A DNA stretch of 64,000 nt from JASUTC01 sp964604305. Lineage in GTDB: Bacteria > Thermotogota > Thermotogae > MWEM01. A program made the position numbers and the translations under genes. Shown piece after piece: positions 43,777 to 52,067 of the stretch. Within the stretch, counting starts at the first letter, position 1; each line of letters starts with the position of its first letter. Under the pieces are notes generated by a model, which did not search any database, had not been told where the DNA came from, and worked only from the letters and a program-made list of their open reading frames with translations. The stretch is taken from assembly GCA_964604305.1 (NCBI GenBank), contig CAZRYM010000002.1, positions 1 through 64,000 on the forward strand, read 5' to 3'.

Positions 43777-43805
43777 TCACAGTAGTGTTTTAAATGCTTA
43801 ATCTG

Positions 43806-45080
43806 TTAATCTATCTTGAATTCCCTGGTTGGATGGTTTGTGTAATTGATGACACGACCTTCCCAAGTCCTGATTGTAATGTATTCTTTCCCCCTTGAAA
43901 TAAGGTATTCTGGCAGGATAGGTGTTTTACCATAACCGCCGGGCGCATTTATGATATATGTGGGGATTGCCAGACCTGAAGTGTAACCCCGCAGGTATTC
44001 CATGATTTCCAATCCGTCATCAACTGATGTATTAAAGTGCGTTGTGCCCTTCACATGTTTGGCATGAAAAATGTAATAAGGTCGCACCCGTACTTTCAAT
44101 AGCTCTTGATTGAGTAATTTCATAACGTGTTTATCGTTATTGATACCATTCAACAATACAGCCTGATTACCAAGTGGTATTCCTGCGTTTGCCAATTTTT
44201 CGCAAGCTTCTTTGGCTTCGATTGTAATCTCTTTTGGATGATTGACATGTGTGTTGATAAAAAGCGGATGGTATTTTTTTAACATGCTAACAAGCTCATC
44301 TGTGATTCTTTGCGGCATGGTTACCGGAGTCCTGGAACCTATTCTGATAATTTCCACATGTTCGATCTTTCGCAATTTTGACAGAATGTTTTCCAGGTAG
44401 TTGTCAGTCATAGTCAAAGGATCGCCACCGGTGATTAATACATCCCTTATCTCTTCATTTTGTGCTATATAATCTATGGATTCATCGATTACGGATATCG
44501 GTTGCGGTTCATCTTCCTCTCCAATATTCCGTCTTCTCTGGCAATGGCGGCAAAACATGGCACATTCATTAGTAACATTAATGATCAATCTGTCGGGATA
44601 TCGCCTGGTAACTGTTCCGGCCGGATTGGTAAGTTGTTCGTTCATGGGGTCTAATTTCCCTTCTTTGTCTACGTCTTCAAAGATCGTTGGTATAGCTTGT
44701 AATCTGATCGGACAATAAGGATTTGTTTTGTCCATGAGACTGGCATAGTAAGGGGAAATTGCCCAGCGGTATCTTTCTCCGATTTTTTCAATGTCTTTTC
44801 TGTGCTTATCTGTTAAATCTACTACTTGTGAAAGAGTTGATACATCAGAGATTCGATTGGCCAGTTGCCAATGATAATCACGCCACTGTTCTAAAGTGCA
44901 ATTTAATGCAAGCATGATTCGTTCACGATTTCTTTTAAATTCCTCTGTGAGATCCATACCTTTTTTGATATGTTTTTTAGCCTCTATGAAGTCCGAAATT
45001 CGACTTTTCAGCTCTTGCGCCCTGTCCAAAGAAACACTTTTCTTTTTATCGTAGTTAGTATTTTTTTCCATATCAATCAC
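43806..45080 (-). CDS. eam: KamA-family radical SAM aminomutase, probably glutamate 2,3-aminomutase
   Basis: The enzyme shifts an amino group from carbon 2 to 3 using SAM, a 4Fe-4S cluster and PLP. The cluster motif CAMFCRHC is at Cys173/177/180 and the PLP lysine is Lys385 in PGGYGKTP. In lysine 2,3-aminomutase two aspartates (293, 330) bind the substrate side chain. Here they are Lys341 and Asn378, with the same 37-residue spacing, as reported for the clostridial glutamate enzyme (Lys332/Asn369). The product would be beta-glutamate, a known osmolyte. GTG 45080 is chosen after GGGAGGTGG; 424 residues. Confidence 0.82.
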   Translation of the reverse strand: MIDMEKNTNYDKKKSVSLDRAQELKSRISDFIEAKKHIKKGMDLTEEFKRNRERIMLALNCTLEQWRDYHWQLANRISDVSTLSQVVDLTDKHRKDIEKIGERYRWAISPYYASLMDKTNPYCPIRLQAIPTIFEDVDKEGKLDPMNEQLTNPAGTVTRRYPDRLIINVTNECAMFCRHCQRRRNIGEEDEPQPISVIDESIDYIAQNEEIRDVLITGGDPLTMTDNYLENILSKLRKIEHVEIIRIGSRTPVTMPQRITDELVSMLKKYHPLFINTHVNHPKEITIEAKEACEKLANAGIPLGNQAVLLNGINNDKHVMKLLNQELLKVRVRPYYIFHAKHVKGTTHFNTSVDDGLEIMEYLRGYTSGLAIPTYIINAPGGYGKTPILPEYLISRGKEYITIRTWEGRVINYTNHPTREFKID

Positions 45081-45202
45081 TTGACCACCTCCCAAGGAGT
45101 CTGGAAAAACGAGAATATATTGACTATAAACCATTATAAATAATAAGATTTGCATAGTTTCAGCATAAAAACCAGAAAAGCAATTGTAGTTTACCTCAAA
45201 AG

Positions 45203-45231
45203 ATTATAGCTTATTAAAAATGATATGTCAA
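45203..45231 (-). promoter_or_regulatory. Consensus promoter for the aminomutase gene
   Basis: On the minus strand TTGACA (45226-45231) and TATAAT (45203-45208) are 17 bp apart, both perfect. The leader to GTG 45080 is about 116 nt. Confidence 0.8.
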
Positions 45232-45285
45232 ATCACAAGGATTTGTTTTTTCTTGTCTTTAGAATTTCTTGTTGTTGGTTTGATT

Positions 45286-45294
45286 TGATATAAT
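45286..45294 (+). promoter_or_regulatory. Extended -10 promoter for chemoreceptor 1
   Basis: TGATATAAT lies 40 bases before TTG 45335. No sigma-28 box (TAAA-15-GCCGATAA) is seen. Confidence 0.55.
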
Positions 45295-45334
45295 AGATCA
45301 GTTTGAAAGATATTAAAAGACGAGGTGAACGGCG

Positions 45335-47638
45335 TTGACTATTGGTAAAAAATTGATGCTAGGGTTTGGTTTAATAATTGTGTTGTTGTTGATTGTGATG
45401 CTAATTTCTTTCATTTCCAGCCAAAGCATTAAAGACGAGGGTGAAAGTATTGTGATTCAGGCAAAAGATGCCAGATCTGAATACAAACAATTTACTAACA
45501 TAGATACTTTTGAATCGGATTTAAAGGATATGCTCCAATATGTATTGAGACTGGGTTATGTAACAAATACAGATGAACAGGAAATGATGTTCGAAGAATA
45601 TAAAAAGATGTTTTCTGCTGTAGAAGAACTGTCGAAGACTAATGGATTTTTTTCACTTTTAGAATTAGAATTAACCAAATTGAATGATAGTGTTGAAAAG
45701 ATCTTCACGCAAAAGGCGTTAGAATTGGATGCCCTTTCACAGCTTTCTGCTGACAAAGTAACAGCAGAGGACATCAGAACACAATTGGAATTTTTGTATA
45801 AAGAAAAGGAAGAACTGCTAAAGAGGGATGACATGAAGATCGTCCGTATCATTCAAACTTTACAAATGATGAAACAGGATTATATTTCCTTAAGACAGCC
45901 TGATGAAAAGAAAGAGAATGAAATAAAAGAACGACTTTTAGAATCAGGTTTAGATGGGTTAACTTTCATTGAGATGGAAGTTTTATGGGACAATGAAGTT
46001 TTGGGAGGGCCGCCAATCACTGGATTTCCTATGCTTATTCTCTGTGCAAGAGAATTGATGGCAACCGATGGTAAATATCCGGATTTCTTATCAGAGTTGA
46101 AACAGGCGAAAGAAGATATTCTGGATTATATAAAATTAAAAACTCAATTTGGTTATACTACATATGATGCTGTGGCATCCATTTTTGTTCCGTTATCTGT
46201 TGAGTTATATGAAAAAAAACTGAAAAAACTGCAGGAGTCGTTGTTAAAAATAAGCCGTATGGAAGTCAATTTACAAGCAAAGGAAAATATGGTCGGCTAC
46301 CATAATGAAACTGCTGAGCAAGCCCGAAAAGACTCGCTAAATACCATTAAAAATGAACTTTCAACAGTATTGAATGATTTGCAGGTACGACTTGAAGCAC
46401 TTATTTCTGAAAGCGCCACTAGTTTTAATGAAAATCTCAATCAAGTGGAAGAAAAAAGTGAAGAAAGCGTTACTCTGATAAACAACATGAATTCGTTTAT
46501 TTTGATCGTGTTGATCACATCCGTTTTGATCAGCATCATCATTGCCTACTTTATCTATTCAAGTATCAAAAAACCTATTGTCAACATCCTGAAAAAAACC
46601 GAAAAAATCAAAAACCTTGACTTTACTGTTGAATTTGAAGAAACAAAGAAAAAAGATGAAATGGGACAATTGGAAACTGCGTTGAAAGAGATTGTATGGG
46701 CTGTTAAAGAAACCTTGCAGAATGTAAAAAAGGCAATAGAAGATGTGAAGGAATCCACCGACAAACTGGAACAGGTAGCCGGTGAATCCGAAAACATCTC
46801 AAAGGAGCTTAAATCACAGGCAGACAGGACGGAAAACGATGTACAAGACACGTCAGCGGCGATTGAAGAGGTAAGTTCGGGAGTAGAGGAAGTGGCGGCA
46901 TCGGCGAAGAACATCACAGACGTATCGTCAGATCTGTACGAAAGGACACAGGAAACGTCCAAATCGGCAAAAAGCGGACAGAAAGAACTGACAAAAGTGG
47001 CAGACATTGTCAAGGAAGCGGAAGAGCAGGCAAAGGCAACGTCCAGAGTAGTAGAGGAGTTGCAAGCAAATGCGAAGAACGTGGGAGAAATCGTCAAGAC
47101 GATATCGGGAATCTCAGAACAGACGAACCTGTTGGCGTTAAATGCTGCGATAGAGGCAGCGCGTGCTGGAGAAGCAGGTAAAGGCTTTGCGGTAGTAGCG
47201 GATGAGATCAGGAAATTGGCGGAAGAGAGTCAGAAATCGACGGAAGACATTGCAAAGATGCTCAAAGAGATTGGAAATGGAGTGGGCGAAGTCAACGATG
47301 CTTCGGATAAGACGGTGGAGATTGTAAACAAGATGGAAGAAAACTCCAGAGAGGCCCTTGAACAATTTGAAAACATACTTGAACGACTGAGCGGGGTAAC
47401 GGAGTCCGTCCACAATCTCAACAGTACATCAGAGGAACAAAGTGCGGCAGCGCAAGAGATAGCGGATGCAATGGATCAATCAGCCCGATCCATGGTTAAT
47501 GCTTCCGAACAGGTTGAGAATATGGTTCGTGATGTTGAACAACAAGTTGATTCAATATCAAAAATGAATGAGATATCACAAACAATGAGGCGTTTAGCAG
47601 ATGATTTAAGATTGGATATCAGCAAATTTAAATCATAA
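45335..47638 (+). CDS. Methyl-accepting chemotaxis protein 1
   Basis: A 767-residue transmembrane chemoreceptor. Membrane helices lie at about 7-29 and 388-410 and enclose a large external sensor domain of about 355 residues, mostly helical, without a family I can name. HAMP spans about 411-465. The signalling hairpin follows, with tip ISEQTNLLALNAAIEAARAGEAGKGFAVVADEIRKLAEES. Start is TTG 45335 after CGAGGTGAAC. Residues 475-731 are encoded by DNA identical to the neighbouring receptor gene; the last 36 residues differ. Confidence 0.93.
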   Translation: MTIGKKLMLGFGLIIVLLLIVMLISFISSQSIKDEGESIVIQAKDARSEYKQFTNIDTFESDLKDMLQYVLRLGYVTNTDEQEMMFEEYKKMFSAVEELSKTNGFFSLLELELTKLNDSVEKIFTQKALELDALSQLSADKVTAEDIRTQLEFLYKEKEELLKRDDMKIVRIIQTLQMMKQDYISLRQPDEKKENEIKERLLESGLDGLTFIEMEVLWDNEVLGGPPITGFPMLILCARELMATDGKYPDFLSELKQAKEDILDYIKLKTQFGYTTYDAVASIFVPLSVELYEKKLKKLQESLLKISRMEVNLQAKENMVGYHNETAEQARKDSLNTIKNELSTVLNDLQVRLEALISESATSFNENLNQVEEKSEESVTLINNMNSFILIVLITSVLISIIIAYFIYSSIKKPIVNILKKTEKIKNLDFTVEFEETKKKDEMGQLETALKEIVWAVKETLQNVKKAIEDVKESTDKLEQVAGESENISKELKSQADRTENDVQDTSAAIEEVSSGVEEVAASAKNITDVSSDLYERTQETSKSAKSGQKELTKVADIVKEAEEQAKATSRVVEELQANAKNVGEIVKTISGISEQTNLLALNAAIEAARAGEAGKGFAVVADEIRKLAEESQKSTEDIAKMLKEIGNGVGEVNDASDKTVEIVNKMEENSREALEQFENILERLSGVTESVHNLNSTSEEQSAAAQEIADAMDQSARSMVNASEQVENMVRDVEQQVDSISKMNEISQTMRRLADDLRLDISKFKS
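46757..47529 (+). repeat. 773-bp exact direct repeat, copy 1
   Basis: This stretch is identical base for base to 49237-50009, compared line by line. It encodes residues 475-731 of receptor 1. It is visibly richer in G+C (about half in sampled lines) than flanking receptor sequence (about one third). Confidence 0.95.
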
Positions 47639-47772
47639 ACAATAAATTGTCATCGGAAGGAAAAGATCACAGTTGATAATAACCGAAAATCCTATAAACG
47701 TATTACTATATTAAACAAAAAACAACGATATAGAAAAACTATATTGGAACGTTTTTTGGAAAAGAATAAATG

Positions 47773-47781
47773 TGATAAAAT
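47773..47781 (+). promoter_or_regulatory. Extended -10 promoter for chemoreceptor 2
   Basis: TGATAAAAT lies 33 bases before ATG 47815 in the 176-base gap between the two receptor genes; no terminator is seen in the gap. Confidence 0.5.
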
Positions 47782-47814
47782 AGAATAATCAGCGTGCAAT
47801 CGAGGAGGGAATGA

Positions 47815-50118
47815 ATGAAAATTTCTACCAAGTTATTAATGGGATTTACAGTTATTATTATCATTCTTGTTGTAGTTTTATTGGTATCCACCATATCTAA
47901 CAGAGAAGTTGTTTTGCAAGCAGATACTGTTCTTGAGCAAACAGATGCTTCTGAGAAAGAGCTTCTTGAATTTAGAAGGTATAATCAGTTGGAAAGTGGT
48001 ATCAAAGATATGATACAGACTGTATTGAATTTGGGATATGTGGCAACGATAGAAGAAGAGAATTTGATTAAAGAACAATACCAAAAAAATGTAGAAAGTT
48101 TGAAGGAGATCATATCAAGCTATGAAAGTGCTGAGACTTACTTACAAACTATTTCTCAGATAGACGAATATGTCAAAGATGTATTCAACTATAAAGAAAT
48201 AGAGATTCTTTCTCAAAAGGAATTAGAAGAGAATCAGGAAAAGCAAAAGCAATTCATGGTAAAAAAGACTTCTTTTACTGAAAAGATTCAGAAGATGCAG
48301 AAAGTAGATATGCAAAAAGTTGAAAAAACCATGGAATCGTTTAAACTTATAAAAGACGAGCATGCAGAAATGAAAAAGCCAACCGATGAGCAAAAGCAGA
48401 TGTTGAATGAAGAGTTGATCAGTAAAACAGATGTCGAAGAGTTGGGAATGTATGAAATAGAGGAGATTTGGAAACCGGAATTACTTGATATAACCATAAA
48501 GGAGTTTTCTGATCTTGAATTCGTAACACGAAATATTATCATCAATCCGGAAGATTCGGAGGAATTGCTTCCCAAGGCAGTTGAAATTGCCGAAAAGATA
48601 AACAGCAATGTGGGTTTTCAGGTGATGTTTGGTTCAGCTGTGTATGATCCTGTCTCTGCACAACTGATATCTTTAACCTTGGATAAGTATATTGAGCAGC
48701 TGAAAGAAATGGTAAAAATAATCAATGAGAGAGAAGAAAATGAAAAAGCCATGATCGTAGTACAGGAAGTAATAGAAAATGCAAATCAAAGGGTAGATGA
48801 AAGCAGAACTTTGGCTTTTAATATTATCAATACCAATATTAAGACTAGCAGTCGGGAGCTGTCATCCATTATCGAGGAAAAAGCCGAAAACCAATATGGA
48901 AGTTTGAAACAAAGTTTTGAATCTATCAAAAAGAATAACACAACCAGTAAAGAAACAATAGAGAAAAACAATTTCCAAATATTATTGCTGATATCAATCA
49001 CCATTGTGATTAGTCTGATTGTAGCGGTAGTTATTATCAGAAGCATTAAAAAGCCAATTAAACGTTTACTTGAGAAATCAACTTTACTTCAAAATCTGGA
49101 TATGACGGTGGATTTTGAAGCAGATAGCGGTAAAGACGAAATAGGACAAATCGAACACGCACTGGCACGGGTCGTAGAGGTCATAAAAGATACATTAACC
49201 GATTTCAGAAATGCAGTTCAGAACGTTAGAATGGCAACCGACAAACTGGAACAGGTAGCCGGTGAATCCGAAAACATCTCAAAGGAGCTTAAATCACAGG
49301 CAGACAGGACGGAAAACGATGTACAAGACACGTCAGCGGCGATTGAAGAGGTAAGTTCGGGAGTAGAGGAAGTGGCGGCATCGGCGAAGAACATCACAGA
49401 CGTATCGTCAGATCTGTACGAAAGGACACAGGAAACGTCCAAATCGGCAAAAAGCGGACAGAAAGAACTGACAAAAGTGGCAGACATTGTCAAGGAAGCG
49501 GAAGAGCAGGCAAAGGCAACGTCCAGAGTAGTAGAGGAGTTGCAAGCAAATGCGAAGAACGTGGGAGAAATCGTCAAGACGATATCGGGAATCTCAGAAC
49601 AGACGAACCTGTTGGCGTTAAATGCTGCGATAGAGGCAGCGCGTGCTGGAGAAGCAGGTAAAGGCTTTGCGGTAGTAGCGGATGAGATCAGGAAATTGGC
49701 GGAAGAGAGTCAGAAATCGACGGAAGACATTGCAAAGATGCTCAAAGAGATTGGAAATGGAGTGGGCGAAGTCAACGATGCTTCGGATAAGACGGTGGAG
49801 ATTGTAAACAAGATGGAAGAAAACTCCAGAGAGGCCCTTGAACAATTTGAAAACATACTTGAACGACTGAGCGGGGTAACGGAGTCCGTCCACAATCTCA
49901 ACAGTACATCAGAGGAACAAAGTGCGGCAGCGCAAGAGATAGCGGATGCAATGGATCAATCAGCCCGATCCATGGTTAATGCTTCCGAACAGGTTGAGAA
50001 TATGGTTCGACAGCTTGAAAATCAATCAGCTTCGGTAAAAGATTTATCTCAGACTTCAAGCGAGTTGACAGTTCTAAACAAAGAACTTGAAGAGGATATC
50101 AACAAATTTAAATTATAG
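47815..50118 (+). CDS. Methyl-accepting chemotaxis protein 2
   Basis: A second 767-residue chemoreceptor with the same plan: helices at about 6-26 and 384-405, an external sensor of about 355 residues, HAMP, and the signalling hairpin. The sensor is only distantly similar to that of receptor 1 (shared pattern ELGMYEIEEIWKPELL against TFIEMEVLWDNEVL), yet residues 475-731 are identical in DNA. The tail again differs. ATG 47815 follows GAGGAGGGAA. A terminator follows the gene. The pair looks like a duplication with divergent input and homogenised output. Confidence 0.93.
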   Translation: MKISTKLLMGFTVIIIILVVVLLVSTISNREVVLQADTVLEQTDASEKELLEFRRYNQLESGIKDMIQTVLNLGYVATIEEENLIKEQYQKNVESLKEIISSYESAETYLQTISQIDEYVKDVFNYKEIEILSQKELEENQEKQKQFMVKKTSFTEKIQKMQKVDMQKVEKTMESFKLIKDEHAEMKKPTDEQKQMLNEELISKTDVEELGMYEIEEIWKPELLDITIKEFSDLEFVTRNIIINPEDSEELLPKAVEIAEKINSNVGFQVMFGSAVYDPVSAQLISLTLDKYIEQLKEMVKIINEREENEKAMIVVQEVIENANQRVDESRTLAFNIINTNIKTSSRELSSIIEEKAENQYGSLKQSFESIKKNNTTSKETIEKNNFQILLLISITIVISLIVAVVIIRSIKKPIKRLLEKSTLLQNLDMTVDFEADSGKDEIGQIEHALARVVEVIKDTLTDFRNAVQNVRMATDKLEQVAGESENISKELKSQADRTENDVQDTSAAIEEVSSGVEEVAASAKNITDVSSDLYERTQETSKSAKSGQKELTKVADIVKEAEEQAKATSRVVEELQANAKNVGEIVKTISGISEQTNLLALNAAIEAARAGEAGKGFAVVADEIRKLAEESQKSTEDIAKMLKEIGNGVGEVNDASDKTVEIVNKMEENSREALEQFENILERLSGVTESVHNLNSTSEEQSAAAQEIADAMDQSARSMVNASEQVENMVRQLENQSASVKDLSQTSSELTVLNKELEEDINKFKL
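49237..50009 (+). repeat. 773-bp exact direct repeat, copy 2
   Basis: Identical to 46757-47529 at an offset of 2480 bases and at the same codon positions (475-731) of the second receptor. Confidence 0.95.
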
Positions 50119-50133
50119 TCAAATAAGATGAAT

Positions 50134-50158
50134 AAGCGGGTTTATTGCCCGCTTTTTT
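50134..50158 (+). terminator. Intrinsic terminator after the chemoreceptor pair
   Basis: AAGCGGG and CCCGCTT form a 7-bp stem with a TTTATTG loop, then a T-run. Confidence 0.85.
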
Positions 50159-50182
50159 CTTACTTCAATATGCGGAATCATA

Positions 50183-50191
50183 TGGTATAAT
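50183..50191 (+). promoter_or_regulatory. Extended -10 promoter of the nucleoside operon
   Basis: TGGTATAAT lies 25 bases after the preceding terminator and about 147 bases before ATG 50338, leaving a long leader. Confidence 0.55.
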
Positions 50192-50206
50192 TCTCCATCA
50201 ACTAGA

Positions 50207-50287
50207 AATAACAACTTTTAGACATTAAAGCAGGTAATAATCAGCCTGCTAAATATTTTCAAAAATGATTCTGAATAACAACTTTTA
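50207..50287 (+). promoter_or_regulatory. Leader with 14-bp direct repeats and a hairpin
   Basis: AATAACAACTTTTA occurs at 50207-50220 and again at 50274-50287. Between them AGCAGG (50229-50234) and CCTGCT (50245-50250) form a 6-bp stem. The layout suggests an operator or a regulatory leader for nucleoside uptake. I recognise no known riboswitch class. Confidence 0.4.
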
Positions 50288-50337
50288 AAATGAGGCAGAT
50301 TTTTTTATTTAAAGGATTTTTAATGAAGGGGGTCTTT

Positions 50338-51267
50338 ATGTCAAGAAAGATTATCCTGGATTGTGATCCAGGCCATGATGATGCTGTTGCGATACTCCTT
50401 GCAGGTATTGCTGAAGAGTTAGAACTTTTGGGAATAACAACCGTAGCAGGAAATTCGTATGTTGAAAATACGACAAAAAATGCATTGATTCTTGTGGAAA
50501 ATGGAAAACTCAACGTTCCGGTTTGTGAAGGTGCCTCAAAACCTTTGGTTAGAGAACAAATCGTTGCTCCGGATATTCACGGAGAATCAGGTTTAGAAGG
50601 AGCCAATCTGCCACAACCAACCATCAAGAAAGATTCAAGAGGTGCTGTAGAGTTCATTGCACAAAAACTATGTGAATTCCAAAATGAAGTGACACTTGTT
50701 GCAGTGGGACCCCTTACGAATATAGCAACATTTGTGATCAATTATCCCGAATTGGTAGAGAAAGTCCAAGAACTGGTAATTATGGGAGGGGGTATTGAAT
50801 TTGGCAATACTACACCCGTAGCCGAGTTCAATATTTTAGCCGATCCTGAGGCAGCGCAAATTGTATTTAACTCTCATATTCCTCTCACAGTTTTCGGTTT
50901 GGATGTAACACATCAAACGAAAATCTTCATGGAGGAGATAAAGAAAATGCAAGCCTTTTCCTCATTTATCGTTTCAAAAATGGGATTGCTGCTTGAGTTT
51001 TTTCATCAAACCTACTTCGATGTTTTTAAAATTAAAGGCGCTCCTTTACACGATCCATGTGCAATCGCTTATTTAATTGAACCGGAATTGTTTGAATACA
51101 AAGAATATTATTGCCAGATAGAGCTAAAGGGACAATTAACTTATGGACAAACGGTTGTTGATTACTGGAAAAACAATGGGAAAACACCTAATTCAAAGTG
51201 GGCGATTAAAGCAAATAGAGAAAGATTTATCAATTTACTTTTCGATAAACTATCAAAATATGAATAA
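50338..51267 (+). CDS. Nucleoside hydrolase (ribonucleoside N-ribohydrolase)
   Basis: The enzyme cleaves nucleosides to base and ribose. The calcium-binding aspartate cluster is in the N-terminal ILDCDPGHDDAVAILLA near residue 5-20. VGPLTNIA and MGGGIEFGNTTPVAEFNILADPEAA are further family motifs. Start is moved to ATG 50338 because AAGGGGGTC precedes it and the conserved strand begins there; 309 residues. Base preference (uridine, inosine or mixed) cannot be read. It opens an operon with uridine phosphorylase and a transporter. Confidence 0.92.
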   Translation: MSRKIILDCDPGHDDAVAILLAGIAEELELLGITTVAGNSYVENTTKNALILVENGKLNVPVCEGASKPLVREQIVAPDIHGESGLEGANLPQPTIKKDSRGAVEFIAQKLCEFQNEVTLVAVGPLTNIATFVINYPELVEKVQELVIMGGGIEFGNTTPVAEFNILADPEAAQIVFNSHIPLTVFGLDVTHQTKIFMEEIKKMQAFSSFIVSKMGLLLEFFHQTYFDVFKIKGAPLHDPCAIAYLIEPELFEYKEYYCQIELKGQLTYGQTVVDYWKNNGKTPNSKWAIKANRERFINLLFDKLSKYE

Positions 51268-51284
51268 ATTGGAGGTTTTGTTGA

Positions 51285-52040
51285 ATGGAAAATCCCACCT
51301 ATCACATTCAAATAGAGGATAGTCAAAAGGTTGGCAGATACGTTTTACTGCCGGGAGATCGGGGCAGGGTTAAACGAATGGCAAAGTATTTGGAAAATCC
51401 TGTTGTGGTTGGAGACAACAGAGAGTATTTTACAATGACGGGACAACTTAACGGTGAAAAGGTTTCCGTTATGTCAACGGGAATGGGAGCACCTTGTATA
51501 TCCATCGGAGTAGAGGAGATAAGAACATTAGGAGCGGATACATTCATACGTGTTGGCACAACCGGTGCTTTACAGCCTCATATCAACCTGGGTGATTCAA
51601 TTATTGCAACGGCTGCTGTCAGATCAGATGGAACCATGGTTGAATATGTACCCAGGGAGTATCCCGCTGTTGCCGATTTTAACGTTATCAGTAAAATGAA
51701 GAATGCTGCAGAAATCATCGATAATCCCCATCATCTGGGTATTGTTCACTCTACAGATTCTTATTATGGCAGAAATTTCAATCCGGAAGCGGCATTGGAG
51801 TATTCAAAATTGCTTGCGAAGGCAAATGTATTAGCAGTGGAGATGGAAATATCAGCGCTTTACATTTTAGGGTCAATATATGCTTTAAGAACCGGCGCCA
51901 TACTCACAATAAGAGAAGCTCGAAAGAAAATTGGAGAAACTTATCAACAAGCTGGCGAGGAATATGAACAGGGTATGGAAAAGTCGATTCAGATTGCATT
52001 CAAGTCTATAGAATTACTTATCGAGGAAGACAGGGCTTAA
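51285..52040 (+). CDS. udp: Uridine phosphorylase / nucleoside phosphorylase
   Basis: This 251-residue member of the PNP/UDP family begins YVLLPGDRGRVKRMAKYL, with the phosphate-binding Gly-Asp-Arg. VSVMSTGMGAPCISIGVEE, RVGTTGALQ and the ribose-binding EMEISALY follow. The EMEIS and RVGTTG forms favour uridine phosphorylase over purine enzymes. It starts 17 bases after the hydrolase and shares its pathway, giving base and ribose 1-phosphate. Confidence 0.88.
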   Translation: MENPTYHIQIEDSQKVGRYVLLPGDRGRVKRMAKYLENPVVVGDNREYFTMTGQLNGEKVSVMSTGMGAPCISIGVEEIRTLGADTFIRVGTTGALQPHINLGDSIIATAAVRSDGTMVEYVPREYPAVADFNVISKMKNAAEIIDNPHHLGIVHSTDSYYGRNFNPEAALEYSKLLAKANVLAVEMEISALYILGSIYALRTGAILTIREARKKIGETYQQAGEEYEQGMEKSIQIAFKSIELLIEEDRA

Positions 52041-52067
52041 TGCCCTTAAAATACAGGAGGTGTATTT

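Noticed and set aside
43806..45080. Lysine 2,3-aminomutase
   Set aside because: The lysine-binding aspartates are replaced by Lys341 and Asn378, which match the glutamate enzyme.
46555..47097. Minus-strand frame of 180 codons, repeated at 49218-49577
   Set aside because: It is the antisense of the chemoreceptor signalling domain; it appears twice only because the DNA block is duplicated.
45286..47781. Sigma-28 promoters for the chemoreceptors
   Set aside because: Neither upstream region has a TAAA...GCCGATAA-like pair; both have extended -10 boxes of the housekeeping kind.
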